Below, in pieces: positions 16,497 through 24,890 of a stretch of DNA of 64,000 bases; positions within the stretch are counted from its first letter, which is position 1, and every line of letters begins with the position of its first letter. The notes beneath the pieces were generated by a model. That model was not told the DNA's origin and made no database searches. It saw nothing but the letters and a program-made list of their open reading frames with translations. The translations under genes and the position numbers were made by a program. This DNA comes from Mesorhizobium sp. M1C.F.Ca.ET.210.01.1.1 (lineage in GTDB: Bacteria; Pseudomonadota; Alphaproteobacteria; Rhizobiales; Rhizobiaceae): positions 62,001 through 126,000 of the forward strand of contig NZ_SRUU01000014.1 in the NCBI RefSeq assembly GCF_004791585.1, in the 5' to 3' direction.

Positions 16497-16987
16497 TCGA
16501 GCAACATCGTCCTGACGAGAACCTGTTTGACATGGCCGCCGCTGCGTAGCGCCGCACGCTCGTCGAGATCGGCCTTGAGATGCTGGTAGCCGCTGGCGCC
16601 TTCGATCTGATGCATCTTCAGCGTGCGCACGAATGCGAGAAGGTCCTGATGGATCTGCTCGGTCATGTCCGCCGGCTGCGGCGCGTCGTAGAGCACCGAT
16701 GCCTCCAGCCTTATCCAGACTTCGCTCGGCGAGGCGAGATTGGTGGTGATCGGCGCCAGCTGGACCACCGTCGGTCCCGGAGCCGCTTTGTCGCCCTCGG
16801 CCGCCTTCTCGGCGGTGCCGGCATTCTCGGGCGCGGCAGGAACCGGCGCCGGTCCCTCTCCCTGCTTGAGATAGCCGCCCGAAACCCAGCCCAAACCGAC
16901 GGCCGCGCCGGTCATGACCAGAAGCGCGGCGAGCTGGATCACAAGGGAGGGGCCTTTTTTTGGCTGGGCCTGCTCGACATTTGCCAC
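16493..16987 (-). CDS. fliL: Flagellar basal body-associated protein FliL
   Basis: FliL is a single-pass membrane protein that surrounds the stator and raises motor torque. The 164 aa protein has one transmembrane helix (about 15-38; VIQLAALLVMTGAAVGLGWV), a Pro/Ala/Glu-rich linker and the conserved C-terminal FliL domain ending VKQVLVRTMLLE. The start is GTG at 16987, with GGGGAG upstream and 17 nt after the flgH stop; the open frame extends to 17368 but that part is only the opposite-frame reading of flgH. It overlaps fliP by 4 nt (ATGA). Confidence 0.92.
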   Translation of the reverse strand: MANVEQAQPKKGPSLVIQLAALLVMTGAAVGLGWVSGGYLKQGEGPAPVPAAPENAGTAEKAAEGDKAAPGPTVVQLAPITTNLASPSEVWIRLEASVLYDAPQPADMTEQIHQDLLAFVRTLKMHQIEGASGYQHLKADLDERAALRSGGHVKQVLVRTMLLE

Positions 16988-17004
16988 GACAGCGCTCCCC
17001 GGTC

Positions 17005-17709
17005 CTAGAAAGGCAGAACCTGGTCGAGGATCTGTTGGCCGTAGGCCGGCTGCTGGACCTCGCTCACACGGCCGCGGCCGCCATAGGAGATGCGTGCCTC
17101 GGCGATACGCTCGTAGGGGATCGTATTCTCGGCGCCGATATCGGAGGGACGTACCATGCCAGCGATGGCGAGGACCCGAAGCTCGTAGTTGACGCGCACT
17201 TCCTGCGAGCCCCTGATCATCAGGTTGCCGTTGGGCAGCACTTCGGTGACGACGGCCGCGACGTTCAGCTCGAGGCTCTCCGAGCGCTTGATCTCGCCGT
17301 CGGCGTTGGTCTCGGTGCTGGAGCTCAAGCCCGCATCGCCCTTGCCGCTGGTGCTCTTGCCATCCCATCCGAGCGTGACGTCGTAGCCGAGCTTGCGCGC
17401 GGCGGTGCGGCTGCGGTCGTTCTGGTTCTTGAAGTTGGCCTTGTCGTTGAGCTTGATGTTGACGGTCAGGATGTCGCCTTCCCGCAGCGCCCGCGGATCG
17501 GTGAAGAGCCTGCTCTGCCGGTCATCCCACAGCGAGAATTTCTTCACGCGCGCGGCGGGCGGCTCCGGATAGCTGTAGGGAGCACCTCCGCCATTGCCGA
17601 TGCCGGAGCCGACCGGCGAGAGCGCAGGCTCCCTGCCGACCTCCTTGAGGTCGGTGCCACAACCGGACAGCGCCGCCGCCGCGACAAGGGCGAGCAATTT
17701 CAACTTCAT
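17005..17709 (-). CDS. flgH: Flagellar L-ring lipoprotein FlgH
   Basis: FlgH forms the outer-membrane L ring. The 234 aa protein has a lipoprotein signal with lipobox LSGC at about residues 15-18 (LVAAAALSGCGTD), the conserved SLWDDRQSRLFTDPRALREG, DILTVNIKLNDKANFKNQND, and near the C-terminus MIRGSQEVRVNYELRVLAIA, GMVRPSDI. It overlaps the motE stop by 4 nt (ATGA) and is followed by fliL after 17 nt. Length and motifs match the family closely. Confidence 0.96.
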   Translation of the reverse strand: MKLKLLALVAAAALSGCGTDLKEVGREPALSPVGSGIGNGGGAPYSYPEPPAARVKKFSLWDDRQSRLFTDPRALREGDILTVNIKLNDKANFKNQNDRSRTAARKLGYDVTLGWDGKSTSGKGDAGLSSSTETNADGEIKRSESLELNVAAVVTEVLPNGNLMIRGSQEVRVNYELRVLAIAGMVRPSDIGAENTIPYERIAEARISYGGRGRVSEVQQPAYGQQILDQVLPF

Positions 17710-18308
17710 GACGGATCAACCCTTCGCGCCGCGCTGGCCATGATGCCGGTGAGCGTCGCCGCCGCCTTCTGGTCCATTTCGTTGAGGATGACGCCGGCCT
17801 TGCGCGCATCGAGCTTCATCAGGATGGCCGCGGCGAGCTCGGCATTGACCATCGCCAGCCGCTCGGCAGCGGCATCGGGCTTCATGCCGGCATAGATCTT
17901 GACCACGCTGTCCTCGGCGCGCGCCAGGAACACCTCACGGCGCTTCAGCCATTGCTCGTACTCGGCCCGCTTGTCGTCCAGCGCCTTCATGCGCTGGTCG
18001 ATGCTGGCCTGAAGCTGCTTCAACTCCTCGGCCTGCAGGGCGTAGCGGCGGTCGCGCGCGGCATCGGCGATGTTGGAGCAGAAGCGCTGGATCTCGCTTT
18101 CGTCCGGCGCCTTTTCACGCGTGAGCGGCGCCGGCTGAGCCGGCACCTGTCCGCCGGGCAGCACCTGGCGGACTTCTTCCGCGCCGGCGGCGGCGCCCGC
18201 CAGCGCAACGATCGCAGCAGCGGCGAGGAGGCTCATTCCTGGATGAAGTCTCTGTCCTGAATGAAGTTTCGGGCGACGATACGGTCTTGAGGCGAGAAGC
18301 TCGATCAT
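17706..18308 (-). CDS. motE: MotC chaperone MotE
   Basis: MotE is a periplasmic chaperone that, in Sinorhizobium meliloti, is needed for folding and stability of MotC. The product is 200 aa from ATG 18308 or 176 aa from an internal ATG at 18236 (MSLLAAAAIVALAGAAAGAE), which would begin directly with the signal peptide and is closer to the length I recall for MotE. The mature part is a long charged coiled coil (QAEELKQLQASIDQRMKALD) with a C-terminal MgtE-N-like helical end (AAAILMKLDARKAGVILNEM). It sits between flgI and flgH, the standard rhizobial position. Ribosome binding sites are poor for both starts. Confidence 0.87.
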   Translation of the reverse strand: MIELLASRPYRRPKLHSGQRLHPGMSLLAAAAIVALAGAAAGAEEVRQVLPGGQVPAQPAPLTREKAPDESEIQRFCSNIADAARDRRYALQAEELKQLQASIDQRMKALDDKRAEYEQWLKRREVFLARAEDSVVKIYAGMKPDAAAERLAMVNAELAAAILMKLDARKAGVILNEMDQKAAATLTGIMASAARRVDPS

Positions 18309-18316
18309 CGGCGTGC

Positions 18317-19555
18317 CTATTGGAGAACCAGGTCGGCCTGCAGGGCGCCGGCCGACTTGATGCCTTGCAGGATGGCGATGATGCCGTCGGGCTTCACGCC
18401 GAGACGGTTGAGGCCGGAGACCAGCGTTTCGAGATCGGGGCCGTCGAGCACTGCGACGCGGGCGTCGGGTCGCGTGGCCTCGATCGCGGTGAAGGGTTCG
18501 ACCGCGGTCTGGCCTTTGGAGAAGGGCTCGGGCTGGACCACTTTCGGCGCTTCGGTGATGCGCACGGTGAGCGTGCCATGGCTGATCGCGACGCGCGAGA
18601 TCCTGACGTTGTTGCCGATGACGATGGTGCCGGTGCGTTCGTCGATGACGACGCGGGCAGGCGCATCCGACTCGACGACAAGGTTTTCGATCTCGGCATA
18701 GAAGCGCGCGGCCGATACATTCTTCGGCCGTCTGATCTGCACCGTGCGGGCATCGCGCTCGGCGGCGACGCGCACGCCGAAGCGCTGCGAGGTGTAATCG
18801 TTGATGGCGTCGGCGATGCGGATGGCGGTCGAGAAATCGGGATTGCGCAATTGCAGCGTCAGCACGCCCTGGTCGTCGAACTCGGCGGGTACCGGACGCT
18901 CGACGATGGCGCCATTCGGCACGCGGCCGGCGGTGGGCACGCCCTGCGTGAGTTCCTCCGCCTGGCCCTTGGCGGTGAAACCGCCGACGATCACCGAGCC
19001 TTGTCCGACGGCGTAGATCTCGCCGTCCGCCGCCTTCAGAGGCGTCATCACCAACGTGCCGCCGGCAAGCGAGGTGGCATCTCCCATCGAGGAGACGTCG
19101 ATGTCGATGCGCGCGCCCGACTGGACGAAGGGCGGCATGTTGGCGGTGACGATGACGGCGGCGACATTCTTGGCGCGCGCGCTGCCGCCCTCGGTGGCGA
19201 TGCCGAGGTTCTCCAGCATGGCGCGGATCGACTGTTCGGTGAAGGGCGAGTTGCGCAGGCTGTCGCCGGTTCCGGCCAGGCCGATGACAAGGCCGTAGCC
19301 GACGAGCTGGTTGTCCCGCGCGCTCTGCAGCTGGGCGATGTCCTTGATGCGCGCGGCGACCTGGCCGGGCGGCAGCGTGCTGGGTCCCGTCGAGACGCGG
19401 AACATGCGCGTCGTGGTGGCCGGATCGTATTCAGGGTCGTCGTAGACGCCGCCATTCTTCTGCGCGAGCTCGCGCTTGGCCTTGGGCGTGAGCCCATCGG
19501 CCAGCGCAGGCTGAAGGCCGATCGCGGCGCTCAGCAGAAGTGCGAGAGCGCGCAT
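18317..19555 (-). CDS. flgI: Flagellar P-ring protein FlgI
   Basis: FlgI forms the periplasmic P ring around the rod. The 412 aa protein begins with a signal peptide (MRALALLLSAAIGLQPALA) and shows the family blocks ARIKDIAQLQSARDNQLVGY, GLVIGLAGTGDSLRNSPFTE and the C-terminal LNRLGVKPDGIIAILQGIKS. The start ATG at 19555 overlaps the flgA stop (TGATG); a GTG directly before it at 19558 is also possible. It is followed 8 nt later by motE. FlgA, encoded just upstream, is its assembly chaperone. Confidence 0.96.
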   Translation of the reverse strand: MRALALLLSAAIGLQPALADGLTPKAKRELAQKNGGVYDDPEYDPATTTRMFRVSTGPSTLPPGQVAARIKDIAQLQSARDNQLVGYGLVIGLAGTGDSLRNSPFTEQSIRAMLENLGIATEGGSARAKNVAAVIVTANMPPFVQSGARIDIDVSSMGDATSLAGGTLVMTPLKAADGEIYAVGQGSVIVGGFTAKGQAEELTQGVPTAGRVPNGAIVERPVPAEFDDQGVLTLQLRNPDFSTAIRIADAINDYTSQRFGVRVAAERDARTVQIRRPKNVSAARFYAEIENLVVESDAPARVVIDERTGTIVIGNNVRISRVAISHGTLTVRITEAPKVVQPEPFSKGQTAVEPFTAIEATRPDARVAVLDGPDLETLVSGLNRLGVKPDGIIAILQGIKSAGALQADLVLQ

Positions 19556-20085
19556 CACGATGCGCCGACCTTGATGGTGCCGTCGGCCATGACAATGCCG
19601 GAAATGATCTTGCCGCTGTCGATGTTGCGGACCTTGATGAGGTCGCCGGCAGCGCCCGGCTGCAGGGTGATGCCGGCCGCCGATATGGTCAGCGCGCCGG
19701 CGGTGAAATAGACCTGCACGGAGGCGCCCTGCTCGACCAGCCAGGCATCGCGAATGGCGGCTGCCGGAATGTAGCGCCCGGGCAGCAGGGTGCGCTTGGC
19801 GACCTTGCCCTGAAGGTCTTCGGAGCGCGTCGCCATGCCATCCGGCTTGTGCTTGCCGGGGATGAGCGTCACCTGCTTGAGGGCGGGGAGCTCGATGGTT
19901 TCGCCGGGATAGATGACCCGGTTGGGGATCAGCACCGCATCGCCGACCGCCTGGCTGGCGGCGACCTGGCCGGCCGACTGCGTCTGGTTGGCCGATTCCT
20001 GCGCAAGCGCCGGCAAGCCGACGACCGCCAGCGCAAGGGCCAGCACGGCGCGACTGAAGGCGGGGCAGGAGGCCGGCATAGCCAT
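19555..20085 (-). CDS. flgA: P-ring assembly chaperone FlgA
   Basis: FlgA is a periplasmic chaperone for P-ring formation. The 176 aa protein has a signal peptide (AVLALALAVVGLPALAQ), then a SAF-like domain (VIYPGETIELPALKQVTL) and a C-terminal part with ITLQPGAAGDLIKVRNIDSG, KIISGIVMADGTI, typical of FlgA. It is shorter than the enterobacterial protein of 219 aa, as usual in alphaproteobacteria. It lies 6 nt after flgG and its stop overlaps the start of flgI. Confidence 0.92.
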   Translation of the reverse strand: MAMPASCPAFSRAVLALALAVVGLPALAQESANQTQSAGQVAASQAVGDAVLIPNRVIYPGETIELPALKQVTLIPGKHKPDGMATRSEDLQGKVAKRTLLPGRYIPAAAIRDAWLVEQGASVQVYFTAGALTISAAGITLQPGAAGDLIKVRNIDSGKIISGIVMADGTIKVGAS

Positions 20086-20091
20086 CGTCGG

Positions 20092-20880
20092 TTACCTGAT
20101 GTTCTTGGAGACCACCGAGGCCATGTCGTCGGCGGCCTGGATGACCTTGGAGTTCATTTCGTAGGCGCGCTGCGCCGATATCAGCTCGGTGATTTCCTTG
20201 ACCGGATCGACGTTGGAGGACTCCAGATAGCCCTGCTCGATGGTGGCGAAGCCGGGATCGCCTGGAACGCCGACATTGGCGGGACCGGAAGCCGCCGTTT
20301 CCTGGAACAGATTGTCGCCGAGCGGCGCCAGACCCGCCTCGTTGGCGAAGTTGGCGATCTGGAGCTGGCCGAGAAGCTGGAGGTTGGTCTGACCATCGAT
20401 ACGGGCAAAGACCTGGCCGGTCTTGTTGACGATCACCTCGACAGCGTCGGTCGGCACGGTGATCGCCGGAATGACGTTGGCGCCGTCGACTGTGACCAAC
20501 TGCCCGGTGGCATTGGTGTTGAATGCGCCGGCGCGGGAGTACAGCGTGCCGCCGTCGGCGCCCTCGATCTGGAACCAGCCCCGGCCGGTCAGCGCCAGGT
20601 CGAAGCTGTTGCCGGTGCTGGTCAGCTCGCCCTGTGTGTGGACGTTGCGCACGGCTGTCGTCTTGACGCCGAGGCCGATCGAGACACCCTCGGGCACCAG
20701 CGAGGTGTTCGAGCGGTTGGGCACCCCTTGAGTGCGATCGACCTGATAGAGCAGGTCGGAGAATTCGGCCCGAGCCCGCTTGTAGCCCGTGGTGTTGATG
20801 TTGGCGATGTTGTTGGCGATGACTTCCAGGTTGGTCTGCTGGGCGTTCATGCCGGTCGCGGCGATGGCAAGGGCTTTCAT
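20092..20880 (-). CDS. flgG: Distal rod protein FlgG
   Basis: FlgG builds the distal rod. The 262 aa protein begins [40 protein letters not shown] (rod/hook signature) and ends [40 protein letters not shown], both diagnostic for FlgG. Length matches the family (about 260). It lies 9 nt after fliE and 6 nt before flgA in the flgB-flgC-fliE-flgG-flgA-flgI order standard for rhizobia. Confidence 0.96.
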   Translation of the reverse strand: MKALAIAATGMNAQQTNLEVIANNIANINTTGYKRARAEFSDLLYQVDRTQGVPNRSNTSLVPEGVSIGLGVKTTAVRNVHTQGELTSTGNSFDLALTGRGWFQIEGADGGTLYSRAGAFNTNATGQLVTVDGANVIPAITVPTDAVEVIVNKTGQVFARIDGQTNLQLLGQLQIANFANEAGLAPLGDNLFQETAASGPANVGVPGDPGFATIEQGYLESSNVDPVKEITELISAQRAYEMNSKVIQAADDMASVVSKNIR

Positions 20881-20889
20881 GACGCGGTC

Positions 20890-21219
20890 CTAGATATTCA
20901 TGCGACTGATTTCGAGGTAGGCCGAGACGACCTTGTCGCGGATGGCGATGGTCGTCTGCAGGGCCTGCTGGGCGCTCAGCACCGCATCGACCACCTGGCG
21001 GGTGTCGGCGTCGCCCTTGAGCGCCTGGATCGACATCTGCTCCGCGTTCTGCAGCGAGTTGACGGTCTTGCTCGCAGCGTGGCTGAGCGCCTCCGCGAAG
21101 CTGCCGGCGACGCTTTCGCTTGCCTGTGTCCCGGCACCGCTCTGGAGCAGGCCCGGCGAGCCGGCCTCCGCGCCGTCGGTTGCCGGCTTGAACTGTAGTG
21201 CCCCGATACCGCCAATCAT
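20890..21219 (-). CDS. fliE: MS ring-rod junction protein FliE
   Basis: FliE joins the MS ring to the rod. The 109 aa protein has a variable Gly/Ser-rich start and the conserved C-terminal helices [58 protein letters not shown]. It overlaps the flgC stop by 4 nt (ATGA) and precedes flgG by 9 nt. Size and context agree with FliE. Confidence 0.94.
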   Translation of the reverse strand: MIGGIGALQFKPATDGAEAGSPGLLQSGAGTQASESVAGSFAEALSHAASKTVNSLQNAEQMSIQALKGDADTRQVVDAVLSAQQALQTTIAIRDKVVSAYLEISRMNI

Positions 21220-21635
21220 TGCTGGTTCCTCATCAGGTCGATGGTCATGGAGATCAGATCGCGGGCCTGCTTGATGACCTGCAGGTTGGCCTCGTAGGAG
21301 CGGTTCGCCTCGCTCATGTCCGCCATCTCGACCAGCACGTTGACGTTGGGCATCTTCACGTAGCCTTTGTCGTCGGCGGCCTCGTTGCCGGGCTGGAACT
21401 CGATCGGGAAGACGGACGGGTCGCGCTCGATCGAGCTTACCTCGACCAGCGACCCACCGGATGTGCGGTCGAGCTCGGACTGGAAGGTGATTGTCTTGCG
21501 GCGATAGGGGTCGGCGCCAGGCGTGTTGCCGGTCGACTGCGCGTTGGCGAGGTTTTCCGACACCACGCGCAGGCGCTCCGACTGGGCGCCGAGGCCGGAT
21601 GCCGCGACTTTGAGGGCTGCGGTCAGCGCGTCCAT
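21216..21635 (-). CDS. flgC: Proximal rod protein FlgC
   Basis: FlgC is a proximal rod subunit. The 139 aa protein begins [40 protein letters not shown] and ends [34 protein letters not shown], the typical FlgC termini. It lies 2 nt after flgB and overlaps fliE by 4 nt. Confidence 0.96.
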   Translation of the reverse strand: MDALTAALKVAASGLGAQSERLRVVSENLANAQSTGNTPGADPYRRKTITFQSELDRTSGGSLVEVSSIERDPSVFPIEFQPGNEAADDKGYVKMPNVNVLVEMADMSEANRSYEANLQVIKQARDLISMTIDLMRNQQ

Positions 21636-21637
21636 GG

Positions 21638-22018
21638 TCAGCTCTTCACCACCATCGTCATCATCGAATGGAATGCCTTGACGATCGCCGTGTTGAGCTC
21701 GAATGAGCGGCGCACTTCCCCAGCCTTCATCAACTCGTCTTCAAGAACGACCGTGTTCTTCGACGGCATGATCGAACCGGTGGCCTCCTCCGGCTTGACG
21801 TTGAAGCCGGCATTGGTCGCCTCCGCGCCGAGGTGGCCGGCCTCGGTGGCCTTCAACGTCACCGCGGTCCTGTCGAGAACCTTTTCGAACGGCTCGACAT
21901 CGTTTGCCGTGTAGCCCGGCGTATTGGCGTTGGCGATGTTGGAGGCGATCGCCGACTGGCGCACGGCCAGCCATTGCGACTGCCGGGTGGCGAGGTCAAA
22001 GAGGTTGACGGGTTCCAT
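21638..22018 (-). CDS. flgB: Proximal rod protein FlgB
   Basis: FlgB is a proximal rod subunit. From ATG 22018 the protein is 126 aa, starting [40 protein letters not shown] and ending [23 protein letters not shown] 22018 is chosen over the more upstream 22042 because GGAGAG lies about 6 nt before it and the shorter form matches FlgB. There are 88 nt between the unknown membrane-protein gene and this start, the largest gap in the block apart from its ends, so an internal promoter is possible. Confidence 0.93.
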   Translation of the reverse strand: MEPVNLFDLATRQSQWLAVRQSAIASNIANANTPGYTANDVEPFEKVLDRTAVTLKATEAGHLGAEATNAGFNVKPEEATGSIMPSKNTVVLEDELMKAGEVRRSFELNTAIVKAFHSMMTMVVKS

Positions 22019-22106
22019 GGGACTCTCCGGGCGAGCACGCACAAGACTAGGCCGCCAGTCTTGCGCGGACCTTGCGCGGGACGAGCCCGCGGCCCGCAGG
22101 GGGCCG

Positions 22107-22769
22107 TCACCTGGAAAACTCGATCACCCTGTTGGCGTCCGTGACGATCACCCATTTGCCGCCGCGCTGCTCGATCGAAGCGACGCGGCTGGAATCGGGC
22201 AGGACCGAGCCGCGCTGGACAAGCCACAGGCCGCTGTCGTCCTCGATCATGGCGCGGCCATTGGCGACATGCACGATCTTGAATTCCGAAGCGGCAGGGA
22301 AGGGCTGCTCGTCGGGCGCCGGCGCGGGGGCCGGATCGTCCCGCACCGTTCCGGTGGCAAGCAGGTCGATATCGGCATCGGGGACGTCCTTGGCCGTCAG
22401 CGGTCCGCCGCGTTCGGTCGCCACCCCGCCGCCCGCGCGTCCGGAATTGCTGCCGCTGCCGCCGAACTTGATGGCCTGCACGCCGAACTGCTCCTGGTTG
22501 AAGAAGATGTACCAGGGAAACAGCGCGCAGATCAGGCCGAGCGTGATGCCGAGCGCGGCGATGACGAAATCGCTGCGCCGGTCCGCCTTCCTGTTGGCCA
22601 GGCGCGGGAATTCGGCCCGCGGCGGCTGTGGCCACTCCACCCTCTTCGGAAACAGCCCGTTGATCAGCGAGTCGCGGCTGGCGTCGGCCTCCTCGGCGGC
22701 CTTGGCTTCGGCGATCATCTCGCGCAGCAAGCGCTCGGTCTGCTGCAGATCAGTCTCCTTGATCGCCAT
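22107..22769 (-). CDS. Unknown single-pass membrane protein of the flagellar cluster
   Basis: This 220 aa protein has a charged cytoplasmic N-terminus with a short coiled coil (ETDLQQTERLLREMIAEAKA), one transmembrane helix at about residues 68-92 (FVIAALGITLGLICALFPWY), a Gly/Pro/Ala-rich linker, and a C-terminal small beta-rich domain (EFKIVHVANGRAMIEDDSGL, WLVQRGSVLPDSSRVASIEQ) that ends with KWVIVTDANRVIEFSR. I do not recognise a named family. It overlaps the fliI stop by 20 nt and precedes flgB, so it is almost certainly flagellar. The C-terminal domain would be periplasmic and could bind rod, P-ring or stator components. Confidence 0.8.
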   Translation of the reverse strand: MAIKETDLQQTERLLREMIAEAKAAEEADASRDSLINGLFPKRVEWPQPPRAEFPRLANRKADRRSDFVIAALGITLGLICALFPWYIFFNQEQFGVQAIKFGGSGSNSGRAGGGVATERGGPLTAKDVPDADIDLLATGTVRDDPAPAPAPDEQPFPAASEFKIVHVANGRAMIEDDSGLWLVQRGSVLPDSSRVASIEQRGGKWVIVTDANRVIEFSR

Positions 22770-24156
22770 TCTGCTTCCCCTTGAGATGGCGGGCGAGGTC
22801 GGCGAACGGATCGGCCGATGCGCGGTCCTTCGGCGACTGCGTAAGCGCCTCGTAGATCAGCGGCACCTGACGCACGGCGATGTCGAGCTCTGCGTCGGCG
22901 CCGCCCTGGTAGGCACCAAGCAGACGGATGTCGCGCGTGTCCTCGAAGCGCACGATCATGGACTTCAGCCTTGTCACCAGCATGCGCTGCTCGGCGCTCC
23001 AGACCTTGTCGGCGAGACGCGAGATCGACGACAGCGGATTGACCGGCGGGTAGCGGCCTTGCTCGGCGATCGCGCGGTCGAGAACGACATGGCCGTCGAG
23101 AATGCCGCGCACCGAATCGGCCACCGGATCGTTGTGGTCGTCGCCGTCGACCAGCACCGAGATGATGGCGGTGATCGAGCCTTTGCCTTCGGCGCCTGGT
23201 CCCGCGCGCTCGAGCAGCTTGGGTAGGTCGGTGAAGACCGACGCCGGATAACCGCGCGCGACCGGCGGCTCGCCGGTCCCTGTCGCCACCTCGCGCAGCG
23301 CATGGGCAAAACGGGTGATCGAATCCAGCACCAGCAGCACGCGATGGCCCTGGTCGCGGAAATGCTCGGCCACGCACATGGCGGTGTCGGGCGCGCGCCG
23401 GCGCATCATGGCGCTCTCGTCGCTGGTGGCGACGACGGCGATGGTCTTGGCCATGCTGTCGGCGCCGATCGTGTCCTCGAGGAATTCACGCACCTCGCGG
23501 CCGCGTTCGCCGATCAGCGCGACGACGACGGTGTCGAAGGCCTCGGCGCCGGCGAGCATGGCAAGCAGCGTCGATTTGCCGACGCCGGAACCGGCGAAGA
23601 TGCCGAGCCGCTGGCCGAAGCAGAGCGGGGTGAAGATGTCGATCACCCGCACGCCGGTCAGGAAGCCGGTGCCGACCCGCTGGCGCGACATGGCGCCGGG
23701 CGTCACAGTGTCCGCGCCGCCGGCGGCATCCGGCCTGACCAGCGGCGGACCACCGTCGATGGCTCGGGTCAAAGCGTCTATGGCGCGCCCGCGCCAGGAA
23801 ACGTGCGGCGCGACGCCAAGCGGACCGCGGCGGAATACGGCGTCGCCGATGCCGGCATCGGCGCTGCGCTCGAACGGCGCGACCACGACCTCGTCGCGGC
23901 CTATCCTGACGATCTCGCCGCGGCGCGCGCCGGCCTTGCCGCGCTGCTCGACGATGTCGCCGAGCCTGGCAATGCCGGAGAGGCCGCGCACCTTGTAGTG
24001 GGTGGGCGAGATCTCGGCGACGCGGCCGCCGCGGCTCAACAATGTTTCTGGATTGTCGAATCGCCGCCAGACGCGTTCGAGCGCGGCGAGCCGGTCCGTC
24101 GAACCGGCCTCGGCGAGCTTCTCGGGCGCGCGCAGCAGGGACGAGCCGGTCGTCAT
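22750..24156 (-). CDS. fliI: Flagellar export ATPase FliI
   Basis: FliI energises unfolding and entry of export substrates. The 468 aa protein is F1-ATPase beta-like: Walker A GSGVGKST at about 189-196, RRAPDTAMCVAEHFRDQGHR, Walker B VLLVLDSITRFAHALREVA, and SITAIISVLVDGDDHNDPVA, DSVRGILDGHVVLDR, which is diagnostic for FliI. It lies 4 nt after flgF and overlaps the following membrane-protein gene by 20 nt. A separate fliJ is not seen; the FliH-like partner may be the product at 11050. Confidence 0.96.
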   Translation of the reverse strand: MTTGSSLLRAPEKLAEAGSTDRLAALERVWRRFDNPETLLSRGGRVAEISPTHYKVRGLSGIARLGDIVEQRGKAGARRGEIVRIGRDEVVVAPFERSADAGIGDAVFRRGPLGVAPHVSWRGRAIDALTRAIDGGPPLVRPDAAGGADTVTPGAMSRQRVGTGFLTGVRVIDIFTPLCFGQRLGIFAGSGVGKSTLLAMLAGAEAFDTVVVALIGERGREVREFLEDTIGADSMAKTIAVVATSDESAMMRRRAPDTAMCVAEHFRDQGHRVLLVLDSITRFAHALREVATGTGEPPVARGYPASVFTDLPKLLERAGPGAEGKGSITAIISVLVDGDDHNDPVADSVRGILDGHVVLDRAIAEQGRYPPVNPLSSISRLADKVWSAEQRMLVTRLKSMIVRFEDTRDIRLLGAYQGGADAELDIAVRQVPLIYEALTQSPKDRASADPFADLARHLKGKQNGDQGD

Positions 24157-24160
24157 GCCG

Positions 24161-24883
24161 CTACTTGGAGCCGAGCGTCTTGATCGCGTCGTCGGTGGAC
24201 GAAGCGCTCTGCCGGATCAGCGCAGCGGTGTTCTCGAAGGCGCGCTGCACCTGGATCAGTCGGGTCATCTCCAGCACCGGATTGACGTTGGATTCTTCCA
24301 GGAACCCTTGTGCGACACCGACGTCGGAGCGGTCGGTGACCGGCTCGGGCGTGCGCGCGGGAACGATGCCCGAATTGCCGTAGCGGACAAAATTGTCGCC
24401 GGGGTCGAAATCATAGAGGCCGATGGCGCCGACGAGCTGGTCGTTCTGCCTGAGCGAGCCGTCGGCGCCGGCCTTCGGCGGGCCGTTGCGCGGATCGAGC
24501 TGGATCGGCGCGCCGCCGCTGTCCAGCACCGGATAGCCCTCGATCGACATCAGCTCGCCGTTCTCGTTCATGGAGAAACGGCCGTCGCGGGTCATCACTG
24601 TGCCGGCCGGCGTCTCGATGGCGAACCAGGCGTCGCCTTGTATGGCGAAGTCGAAAGGATTGCCGGTTTCGGTCATCGAGCCGTGCGCGGTGGAAAGATA
24701 AGTCTTGCCGGAGGATGCAAAGGAGACCGACCTCGGCCCGGTGCCGGAGACCACGTCCTCGAATTTCACGCCGGTGGCGCGAAAGCCGATGGTCGAGGCG
24801 TTGGCGACATTGTCGGCGATGGTGTCCAGCCGGCGCTCAAGCGCGACCTGCGAGGAGAGGGCAACGTAGAGACTGTCCTGCAT
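24161..24883 (-). CDS. flgF: Proximal rod protein FlgF
   Basis: FlgF is a rod protein between FlgC and FlgG. The 240 aa protein begins MQDSLYVALSSQVALERRLD, TIADNVANASTIGFRATGVK and ends FLEESNVNPVLEMTRLIQVQ, RAFENTAALIRQSASSTDDA. The PFDFAIQGDAWFAIETPAG block supports FlgF over FlgG. It lies 7 nt after the DUF1217 gene and 4 nt before fliI. Confidence 0.93.
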   Translation of the reverse strand: MQDSLYVALSSQVALERRLDTIADNVANASTIGFRATGVKFEDVVSGTGPRSVSFASSGKTYLSTAHGSMTETGNPFDFAIQGDAWFAIETPAGTVMTRDGRFSMNENGELMSIEGYPVLDSGGAPIQLDPRNGPPKAGADGSLRQNDQLVGAIGLYDFDPGDNFVRYGNSGIVPARTPEPVTDRSDVGVAQGFLEESNVNPVLEMTRLIQVQRAFENTAALIRQSASSTDDAIKTLGSK

Positions 24884-24890
24884 GGTGTTC

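Noticed and set aside
16988..17368. N-terminal extension of fliL
   Set aside because: The extra sequence is another-frame reading of flgH; GTG 16987 gives a normal FliL with a ribosome binding site.
19540..21198. 552-codon plus-strand open frame opposite flgA and flgG
   Set aside because: It is antisense to two certain flagellar genes, has no recognisable domain and is rich in Asp/Arg/His/Gly, as expected from the complement of GC-rich codons.
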